From positions 248,001-312,000 of the forward strand of contig NZ_JBAIYU010000010.1 of the NCBI RefSeq assembly GCF_036763085.1: a stretch of 64,000 nucleotides of DNA. The letters are read 5' to 3'. This stretch comes from JBAIYU01 sp036763085 (GTDB lineage: Bacteria; Bacillota; Negativicutes; DSM-1736; Dendrosporobacteraceae). The position numbers were made by a program, and so were the translations under genes. This document shows, in pieces, positions 16,271 to 22,702 of this stretch. Each line of letters opens with the position of its first letter. The stretch's first letter is position 1. The notes below the pieces were generated by a model that saw only the letters and a list, made by a program, of their open reading frames with translations, did not search any database and had not been told where the DNA came from.

Positions 16271-16693
16271 CTACTTTATTACAGCTACAGGTACTTTGGA
16301 GTAGGTTACAACCTTTTGCGCTACACTTCCGATAATTAAACTCTTAAAACCACCATTTCCCCTTGTCCCTAATACTACTAAGTCGGCTCTTCGGTCATAG
16401 GCGTACCTAACAATGCTTTCAGCTGGATGCCCTCTTAGAATTTCAGTTCTCAAGGATATATTAAGGAAATTAACCTTTTCCTCAACCTTTTCTAACAGCG
16501 GACGAAAATATTTTTCTCCGTCCTCATAGAATTCCTCAATTTCACTAACCGTCGGGCTAAATTCAGGGGGTTTAACTACCGAAACAACTACAATATCGCT
16601 TCTAATCTTTCCTGCTAAATCAATCGCCCAATTTAGCGCTCTTTCACTTTCTGAAGATCCATCGTATGCAACAACCATCTTCTTAATTTCCAT
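16271..16693 (-). CDS. Universal stress protein (UspA family), fluoride operon
   Basis: The protein is a 140-residue single-domain UspA. The N-terminal strand MVVAYDGSSESERALNWA and the C-terminal ATP-binding motif LGTRGNGGFKSLIIGSVAQ (G-2x-G-9x-G type) mark it as an ATP-binding member. Its start overlaps the end of the antiporter gene by 11 bases. Universal stress proteins are among the gene classes reported under fluoride riboswitches; the mechanism of protection is unknown. Confidence 0.9.
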   Translation of the reverse strand: MEIKKMVVAYDGSSESERALNWAIDLAGKIRSDIVVVSVVKPPEFSPTVSEIEEFYEDGEKYFRPLLEKVEEKVNFLNISLRTEILRGHPAESIVRYAYDRRADLVVLGTRGNGGFKSLIIGSVAQKVVTYSKVPVAVIK

Positions 16694-17867
16694 GTTCTAC
16701 ACTCCGCTGCACCTTATTAGCTGTTTGATCAGATAAGGTCTGAACTATTTCGGAAGGAACAGGGAAAAACCACTTTTGCGCAATAATTGTAGGTATAACT
16801 GCACTTAATATTACTGCAGCAACTAAGACACTATACTGATTACTATCAATATAGTTATTTGTTAAGCCATATAGTGCCGAAATAGTCCCGAAAGTGAGTC
16901 CAGTGCTCATTAAAAGAGTAGTATATATCCCTGTCGTTTTCTCATATTTAAAAAACTTTGTTGCCGGTAATACACCAATAAATTTGGCTGCCATCTTTAT
17001 CAACAGAAAGAGCAGAATAGATCCAAACATTGTGTATAACGCTGAAGGGTTTACTAATACACCAGCCTTAATAAAATAAAAAGGAGTAAATGCTGCAAAA
17101 ATGATGGCCCTCATTTTATGAAGGGTCTCTTTGTAATATTTAAAAAATCGTGCCATTGCCATACCAATGATATATGCCGGCAGAACCGCCTCACTACCAC
17201 TGATAACGGCTAAATAAGCCAGAGCCAGGAGTATTAAAAAGATAAATTTTATCTCAGGCTCACTAACGCGTCCTCCATACCACTCAAAAACCTTCTTAGC
17301 AACCGGTGTCACCAAAAAGACAGTAACTACTAAAACGACTGTAAACCAAACTACCTTCATAGAAAAACCAGTAAACAAAATACCAAGCGCCACTACTGTT
17401 CCAAGATCAGTAATAAAACAAGCTGCTAAAATCGCTTGCCCTAATCGGCTAGATGACAAACCACTTTCCACCATTACAGCATAAACTACAGCTACTGATG
17501 TTGTAGATAAGGCAATCCCCGCAATTTTAGATGCATTAGCATCCCAGCCAAATACGTAATATGCAAACCCCATACCTCCGAGGAATGGTAATAGAAAAGA
17601 TACAAAACCGATGACTAAGCTTTCGGTCATATTTTCTTTAAGGCTGTCTGGATCTATTTCTGCCCCGGCTAAGAAAGTCAAAACAACAGCACCAAATCCA
17701 GCTAAAAAAGTAACCCAGGGAGTAATTTCGATATTCAGAGCATTACCGCCGATGACTCCTACTGCAATTTCCATTAATGCAACAGAAATGCCAAGTCGGA
17801 TTGAGAATACAGTTGCAATGAGAGCCAATAGCACCCACTGCGCCGCGATAGCAAAATTCTGCTCCAT
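16683..17867 (-). CDS. CPA2-type cation/proton antiporter, fluoride operon
   Basis: About 394 residues and 11-12 membrane helices. It matches Kef/NapA-type monovalent cation:proton antiporters: FLAGAEIDPDSLKENM in helix 4, and the GIALSTTSVAVVYAVM and FITDLGTVVALGILFTG segments with the acidic ion-binding region. The C-terminal TrkA-N domain of Kef proteins is absent. The start ATG at 17867 has AGGAG eight bases upstream; GTG at 17876 is too close to it. It is the first intact gene after the fluoride riboswitch at 18289-18363. Antiporters of this type occur repeatedly in fluoride-switched operons and may exchange Na+ or H+ to restore pH or export fluoride-linked charge. Confidence 0.88.
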   Translation of the reverse strand: MEQNFAIAAQWVLLALIATVFSIRLGISVALMEIAVGVIGGNALNIEITPWVTFLAGFGAVVLTFLAGAEIDPDSLKENMTESLVIGFVSFLLPFLGGMGFAYYVFGWDANASKIAGIALSTTSVAVVYAVMVESGLSSSRLGQAILAACFITDLGTVVALGILFTGFSMKVVWFTVVLVVTVFLVTPVAKKVFEWYGGRVSEPEIKFIFLILLALAYLAVISGSEAVLPAYIIGMAMARFFKYYKETLHKMRAIIFAAFTPFYFIKAGVLVNPSALYTMFGSILLFLLIKMAAKFIGVLPATKFFKYEKTTGIYTTLLMSTGLTFGTISALYGLTNNYIDSNQYSVLVAAVILSAVIPTIIAQKWFFPVPSEIVQTLSDQTANKVQRSVEHGN

Positions 17868-17884
17868 GTACTTCACTCCTTTAC

Positions 17885-18270
17885 GTTTGTCTACTTTATT
17901 ACCTTCTGTAACAAAGACCTAAGAAGTATAAGTTCCTCCCGCATATCGTGAAGATTTTTCCTCCGTCGTTTCGCATATTCTTCACCTAATGTAATTACTA
18001 GTTGCAAACACCACACCTTCTTGTAATGTTCCTATTCTTTTACTTAATATAAATTCCATTAAATCATTTTTAACATCTAGAATTTTACTACTTTTAATTA
18101 ATGATTCGTCTGCATTACATATATCGTCAATAGCTAAGTTACATTGATTGAAATCTGCTCACCATATCAAATTACTGTTACTATGGAAGTGAGTGGTACA
18201 ATCACAGTAGGGATAATAACATCAGTTAAAGTTTGTTGTACTATCTTATCGTGTAAGTTCATTCTATAAT
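17885..18270 (-). pseudogene. Degraded gene in the leader between riboswitch and antiporter
   Basis: Minus-strand coding-like fragments lie in three frames. The first is an ATG-started MNLHDKIVQQTLTDVIIPT, ending in a stop near 18170. The second is CNLAIDDICNADESLIKSSK, then VKNDLMEFILSKRIG. The third, after a shift near 18000, is LVITLGEEYAKRRRKNLHDM, then REELILLRSLLQKVIK. Together they suggest a ~130-residue protein inactivated by at least one stop and one frameshift. The parent family is not recognised. It lies exactly where the first gene of the switched unit would be. Confidence 0.4.
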
Positions 18271-18288
18271 ACCTCTACTTAATGGTAT

Positions 18289-18363
18289 AAAAAAACAGAC
18301 TCCTACCAGCAAAACTGGTAGGAGTCATCACTGCAAAGCAGATTTATGGCGAACTCCATCGCC
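18289..18363 (-). ncRNA. Fluoride riboswitch 1 with overlapping terminator
   Basis: Minus strand: GGCGATGGAGTTCGCCATAA, an inner TCTGCTTTGCAG hairpin, TGATGACTCCTACCAG, loop, CTGGTAGGAGTC, then a T run. This is the crcB-motif fluoride aptamer with the invariant GGCGAUGGAGUUCGCC-AUAA segment; its 3' arm merges into an intrinsic terminator (18298-18326, T run 18289-18295). With fluoride bound the terminator should not form and the antiporter-UspA-DUF190-crcB unit is transcribed. Confidence 0.95.
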
Positions 18364-18384
18364 CAAAACTATTCATTTATAATT

Positions 18385-18414
18385 ATTATATCAGTATCTC
18401 AAACAATGCGTCAA
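18385..18414 (-). promoter_or_regulatory. Promoter of the crcB unit
   Basis: TTGACG (18409-18414), 18-base spacer, TATAAT (18385-18390) on the minus strand. It starts transcription about 15 bases before the riboswitch, immediately after the stop codon of the DUF190 gene. Confidence 0.8.
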
Positions 18415-18418
18415 ACTA

Positions 18419-18853
18419 TCAGTCAACAAATGAAATGCATATAAAAAATATCCTTATCTTGAAAACGTCACGACACAACCTAAACAAATCCTTTATATAG
18501 CCAATATACGATGGAGTGCTATTTTTCTTCTTAAATTTCTTGTATATTTCTATTGTCTCAATTGTTACAGTTCCATCCTGTAAGACTTTATCAATGTATT
18601 TTAATAACTTATTAATCTCGGATTGCCTCCCGACAACTTCTATCAGTAACGGTAGCTCGTTTACTATAGCTATTATTTTAGGTAAATATAAGCGCTTACT
18701 TGCTCCAAAGCCTGATATTCCTTTATATACATTAATCTCCGAGCAACCAATTTGTCTAGCATTTCCAGCAATCAGATTAGCTACGTTACATCCATTAAAC
18801 TTATCCGTTGTTTGAAGGTAGATACACAGCCTTTGAGGATTATCTGTGTTCAA
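18419..18853 (-). CDS. DUF190 protein (copy 1), downstream of fluoride enolase
   Basis: The protein has 144 residues. The first ~110 match DUF190 (RLCIYLQTTDKFNGCN, INVYKGISGFGASKRLYLP, LPLLIEVVGRQSEINK), and a basic, then hydrophobic tail follows (KKFKKKNSTPSY, then IRIFFICISFVD) that copy 2 lacks. The start is TTG with AGGAGGGG about 8 bases upstream. It lies 93 bases after the enolase stop with no terminator seen between, so it should belong to the same fluoride-switched unit. The hydrophobic C-terminal tail could touch the membrane. Its function is not established. Confidence 0.82.
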   Translation of the reverse strand: MNTDNPQRLCIYLQTTDKFNGCNVANLIAGNARQIGCSEINVYKGISGFGASKRLYLPKIIAIVNELPLLIEVVGRQSEINKLLKYIDKVLQDGTVTIETIEIYKKFKKKNSTPSYIGYIKDLFRLCRDVFKIRIFFICISFVD

Positions 18854-18946
18854 TTGTAATCCCCTCCTAGATACTTATATTGTATGCCTTACATTGCAAA
18901 ATAAGTTATCTTTTATTGACTGTCCATTGCCTCTTCCAACGGTTAA

Positions 18947-20233
18947 TCAAATTAAATATTTACTCAGTGGATTTCTAAATACAGCTAAAGATCCAAGCTC
19001 TGCCTCAATCTCTAAAAGCCGATTATATTTTGCAACTCGCTCACTACGACAAGCAGAACCAGTCTTTATTTGCCCACCGCCCATTGCTACGGCGAAATCG
19101 GCTAAGAAGGTATCTTCTGTTTCTCCAGATCTATGTGATATTACATAACCCCAATTTGCTTTACGACATAGGTTAATAGCCTCGATGGTCTCGGTTACCG
19201 TACCGATTTGATTGAGTTTAATTAGCACCGCATTAGCGCTTTTTTCTTCAATACCACGACCTATGAACTTTGTGTTGGTAACAAAAATATCATCACCAAC
19301 AATTTGAATCTTATTTCCTAAAATCGATGTATGTTCACGGAAACCATCCCAGTCGTTTTCATCAAGACCATCCTCAATTGATACAATAGGATACTTCTCT
19401 ATCCAAGCCTTGTATAGCTGCGTCATCTCACTACTTGTTTTTTGGCCTTGCCCAGACTTAGATAAGCTATACATACCTTTCTCAAAGAAAGAACTAGCTG
19501 CAGGATCAAGTGCAAGTGCAATATCTTTCCCTGGAGTAAAGCCGGCTCTTTGAATAGCTTCAATAATGACTTCGCACGCTTCATCATTACTTTTTAGGTT
19601 TGGCGCAAAGCCACCTTCATCACCAACATTTGTGATGTAGCCCTTCTGTCCAAGAATTTTCTTTAAGGCATGAAAAGTCTCAGCACCATATCTAAGTGCC
19701 TCTGCAAATGTCGGAGCACCAATTGGCATGACCATGAATTCTTGAAAATCCACACTGTTATCTGCATGTTTTCCGCCATTTAGGATATTCATCATCGGTA
19801 CAGGTAATGTAGTAGCAGGTTTACCACCCAAATATGAATATAAAGGTAGACTTTCCGCCAAGGCAGCAGCTTTAGCAATTGCCATCGAAACTCCTAATAT
19901 GGCATTTGCACCCAAGTTTGCCTTCGTTGGAGTACCATCCAAATCTAGCATGATTTTGTCAAGCTTAGATTGTCTAGTAACATCCTCGCCGATAAGCTGA
20001 GGTGCTATTTTGTTGTTTACGTTAGCAACGGCACGCAGAACACCTTTACCACCATAACGATTCTTATCCCCATCTCTAAGCTCAAGTGCCTCATTTTCCC
20101 CGGTAGATGCCCCAGATGGAACAGAGGCTGAAGTCACTATTCCATTATCTAATTTTACATTAACTCTTACTGTAGGATTACCACGTGAATCAAGGATTTC
20201 TAGCGCATTAATACCAACTATTTTTTTTGCCAT
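18947..20233 (-). CDS. eno: Second enolase, under a fluoride riboswitch
   Basis: 428 residues with all enolase marks: SGASTG loop at 40-45, GDEGGFAP, SIEDGLDENDW, QIVGDDIFVTN with metal ligands, the catalytic Lys in LIKLNQIGTVTET and ISHRSGETEDT. It converts 2-phosphoglycerate to phosphoenolpyruvate. Start 20233 is preferred over an upstream GTG-like extension because AGGAGG lies 7 bases before this ATG. A separate enolase sits in the glycolytic operon at 41726-43009. This copy differs at Lys155 (NGGKHADN, usually NGGAHADN), at LDPAASS and at GSACR. Fluoride with phosphate inhibits enolase, so a fluoride-induced, possibly tolerant replacement is the natural reading. Confidence 0.93.
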   Translation of the reverse strand: MAKKIVGINALEILDSRGNPTVRVNVKLDNGIVTSASVPSGASTGENEALELRDGDKNRYGGKGVLRAVANVNNKIAPQLIGEDVTRQSKLDKIMLDLDGTPTKANLGANAILGVSMAIAKAAALAESLPLYSYLGGKPATTLPVPMMNILNGGKHADNSVDFQEFMVMPIGAPTFAEALRYGAETFHALKKILGQKGYITNVGDEGGFAPNLKSNDEACEVIIEAIQRAGFTPGKDIALALDPAASSFFEKGMYSLSKSGQGQKTSSEMTQLYKAWIEKYPIVSIEDGLDENDWDGFREHTSILGNKIQIVGDDIFVTNTKFIGRGIEEKSANAVLIKLNQIGTVTETIEAINLCRKANWGYVISHRSGETEDTFLADFAVAMGGGQIKTGSACRSERVAKYNRLLEIEAELGSLAVFRNPLSKYLI

Positions 20234-20310
20234 TTCTCTTCCTCCTATTATGAGATCCTGAATTAGCTTAAAAGCTTGGATCACAACTGTAGTCTTAGAA
20301 AGTTCTTAAG

Positions 20311-20382
20311 AAAAAAACAGACTCCTACCATAAATGGTAGGAGTCATTACCGCAATGCGGGGTTATGGCGAACTCCATCGCC
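20311..20382 (-). ncRNA. Fluoride riboswitch 2 with overlapping terminator
   Basis: Minus strand: AGGCGATGGAGTTCGCCATA, ACCCCGCATTGCGGTAATG, then ACTCCTACCA-ttta-TGGTAGGAGT and a run of seven T. It has the same aptamer and terminator architecture as riboswitch 1, and the terminator stem is nearly identical. It precedes the second enolase by 78 bases. Confidence 0.95.
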
Positions 20383-20403
20383 TATTGCTATTAATTTAGT
20401 AAA

Positions 20404-20432
20404 ATTATACCAATTCGTAGCAAAGTCGTCAA
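20404..20432 (-). promoter_or_regulatory. Promoter of the fluoride enolase unit
   Basis: TTGACG (20427-20432), 17-base spacer, TATAAT (20404-20409) on the minus strand, about 20 bases before riboswitch 2. Confidence 0.85.
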
Positions 20433-20488
20433 TGTTATATATTTTATTTATACAATTTTTTTAATTAGATAACAGACTATTATACTTT

Positions 20489-20655
20489 CACATGTCATAG
20501 GGGACGGTTCCGAGCGACACGTTTCCTTGGCTAACTAACTTATTAATTTTATTAATAAGTTAGTTAGCCAAGTCCTAGATAAACACAAATAGCACTTGTT
20601 CCCTGACAAGTGCTATTTTGCTTCAATATGTATATAATTCAAATTCTTCCTTAAC
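20489..20655. repeat. GGGGACGGTTCC module, copy 2
   Basis: CATGTCATAGGGGACGGTTC, GAGCGACACGTTT, an AACTAACTTATTAA/TTAATAAGTTAGTT palindrome (about 20532-20570), a hairpin AGCACTTGT/ACAAGTGCT (20591-20614) and the end of the HNH gene. The blocks match those at 3949-4118 in the same order. Confidence 0.6.
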
Positions 20656-21120
20656 GCCATTCTTACAATTGCTAACGTACGTTTTCGTCCCAGCTTCGTA
20701 ATTGCATTTAGCATGACTAAATGCAATATTATCTATAGAATAGAATAATTTAGCTGGATCATCACCAAGTAACCATGACTCTTTATGATCAATTGTAAAA
20801 TCATCGATGCTATCTATTCGCTTCCCACACCTAAAGCATGTGTCCATGTTGCACTTTTTAGCCAATTCATACAAAAGAAGCTTATTCAGCCTAGACTTAG
20901 CGGTGCTTAGTTTCTCCCCGAGCACTTGTTCCATCTTTTTTGTCCGCCGCTGATAAGACTTTAAGCCATCCTCAGGAGTATTATGTCTAATCTTGTTGGC
21001 GTGAATTCCTGTGCAGCTACGGCTACAGAAGAAGTATTCTCTTCCCTCTTTTTGCTGTCGCCTGACTTCTTTGTCTACTTTTTCAAATTCAATTCCGCAT
21101 AAGTGGCAAATCACTTTCAT
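20623..21120 (-). CDS. HNH endonuclease-like protein next to ssrA
   Basis: 165 residues. The N-terminal zinc-ribbon pair is CHLCG (residues ~5-9) and FFCSRSCTG (~30-38). A basic helix follows, then the HNH core CFRCGKRI, FTIDHKESWLLGD and IAFSHAKCN. This resembles phage or mobile-intron HNH nucleases that cut DNA. The start is ATG 21120. The nearest GGAGG is 12 bases upstream and lies inside the 3' arm of the tmRNA terminator hairpin, so translation may be inefficient or linked to ssrA read-through. Its 3' end shares a module with a gene remnant at 4.1 kb. Probably a small mobile gene that settled beside ssrA. Confidence 0.75.
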   Translation of the reverse strand: MKVICHLCGIEFEKVDKEVRRQQKEGREYFFCSRSCTGIHANKIRHNTPEDGLKSYQRRTKKMEQVLGEKLSTAKSRLNKLLLYELAKKCNMDTCFRCGKRIDSIDDFTIDHKESWLLGDDPAKLFYSIDNIAFSHAKCNYEAGTKTYVSNCKNGVKEEFELYTY

Positions 21121-21125
21121 AAAGC

Positions 21126-21180
21126 AAAAACCTCCACCTAATATACATAGATCTAACATCTATTATACATCAGGTGGAGG
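21126..21180 (-). terminator. ssrA terminator
   Basis: CCTCCACCT/AGGTGGAGG outer stem with an A/T-rich inner stem, then TTTTTGC on the minus strand. Confidence 0.8.
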
Positions 21181-21191
21181 GGACATTCAAT

Positions 21192-21538
21192 TGGTGGAGG
21201 CGAGGAGAATCGAACTCCTGTCCAAAAGCATTGCTACAAGGGCTTCTCCGAGCGCATTCTGTGGTTTAAATTTCGCACCGTTGACGCCCACAGACAGGCT
21301 TCGCTAGTACTATCTCGATAAAGTTTCCCAGTCGGCTCTCCGAGAATTGAGCCTCAGGTATCCCGCTATATGACGTCCTATCCCGCCCCGCAGGAAGTGG
21401 GAGAGTAGAACGTTAGCATTAAGCTGCTAAAGCGTAATCGTTGTTTGCTTTTACTATTTTCCACCGTCTTGACGGGCTGATGGAACCCCGGCTCGCTACC
21501 CATGCCACAACTACCCCTGTCGAAACCATTACGCCCCC
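21192..21538 (-). ncRNA. ssrA: tmRNA
   Basis: A 347-base transfer-messenger RNA. The 5' end GGGGGCGTAATGGTTTCGAC and the 3' end GGAGTTCGATTCTCC then TCGCCTCCACCA form the tRNA-like acceptor and T arms, with CCA encoded. The tag frame reads A-N-N-D-Y-A-L-A-A followed by TAA (about 21420-21460), possibly with one residue (Lys) before it depending on the resume codon. It rescues stalled ribosomes with SmpB, encoded at 28621-29091. Confidence 0.97.
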
Positions 21539-21764
21539 ATATATTAAGCGCTAAAAGTAGTTTTAGCTAAGAGTTATTTATATAATATATTCTGTTTTAA
21601 TAGTAATATACATTATACCATAAATACAACTACAATCAAGCTGTACTTATTACCAGGTTAAATATCTATGTTCACATTATATCACTTTTCCATATATTAA
21701 TATAGCTATATTAACAGGAAATTGACATAACAACAAGAATATATACAGTTCGAGGAGTGATATC

Positions 21765-22673
21765 ATGTTTCAGAAACACGCTGGGACCTTGATGGTCTTA
21801 GCATCAGCTACCGGGTTTGCAACCCTTGCCATCTTTATCAAATTAGCCTATGATGCAGGCGCAAATACCGTAACTATTCTTGCAATACGTTTTAGTTTAG
21901 CCGCACTAATTCTTTGGCCTATACTAAGAATTAAAAATATCTCTGCAAACATTGGCCTTAAAACCATTATCCAGTTATGTTTAATGGGGGCATTAGGCTA
22001 TGGCACTATGTCTACATTTTTTGCTTTGTCGATTGAACACTTGCCGGTTTCTTTGGCAGCTATGCTGCTCTATACCTATCCTGCCCTTGTAACTATATTA
22101 TCGTTTGCTGTCGGCGACGAAAAAATCACTTGGCACAAATGCATAGCTTTAGCAATATGCTTTCTCGGTCTTTTTCTTATTTTAGGCGTTTCTTTTACTA
22201 GCGTTGATCCACTAGGTATTGTTTATAGTCTTAGTGCGTCACTAGTATACTCTTGTTATATAGTTATTGGAAACAGAGTTCTAAAAAATGTTAACCCACT
22301 TGCTGCAACTACCTATGTCTGCTCCTCTGCAGCACTAGTTTTCCTTATTGTTGGCTTAGTTAAAGGCAGTCTTATTCTGAGTTTAACGCCGATTGGCTGG
22401 TTGTCGATGGCCGGTATTGCAATACTTGGCACTATTGTGGGAATCCTTTTCTTCTTTGCCGGCTTAAACAAGATTGGCGCAGCAAATGCTTCGATAGTAA
22501 GCACAACAGAACCGCTAATTACAGTGCTTCTATCAATTGCCTTTTTAAATGACAGTATTTCTCTTATACAAGGAATCGGCGGCCTACTAATCATAGCAGG
22601 TGTTCTCATTCTTCAATTATGGAATAACCAAGCAGTAACTGCTAACGAAAAATCAACTGAAGCCATAACTTAA
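21765..22673 (+). CDS. EamA/DMT-family transporter
   Basis: 302 residues with ten predicted membrane helices arranged as two EamA repeats (~8-138 and ~150-290). Repeat marks are GFATLAIFIKLAYDAG and FFALSIEHLPVSLAAMLLYT in the first half, and FFFAGLNKIGAANASIVSTTEPL in the second. DMT proteins export amino acids or small metabolites; the substrate cannot be assigned. CGAGGAG lies 7 bases before ATG. It is 29 bases upstream of pgaA on the same strand and could be cotranscribed with it, although a link to PNAG export is not known. Confidence 0.88.
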   Translation: MFQKHAGTLMVLASATGFATLAIFIKLAYDAGANTVTILAIRFSLAALILWPILRIKNISANIGLKTIIQLCLMGALGYGTMSTFFALSIEHLPVSLAAMLLYTYPALVTILSFAVGDEKITWHKCIALAICFLGLFLILGVSFTSVDPLGIVYSLSASLVYSCYIVIGNRVLKNVNPLAATTYVCSSAALVFLIVGLVKGSLILSLTPIGWLSMAGIAILGTIVGILFFFAGLNKIGAANASIVSTTEPLITVLLSIAFLNDSISLIQGIGGLLIIAGVLILQLWNNQAVTANEKSTEAIT

Positions 22674-22702
22674 TCACGCGCAATAGAATTGGAAGTGGTT
22701 GG

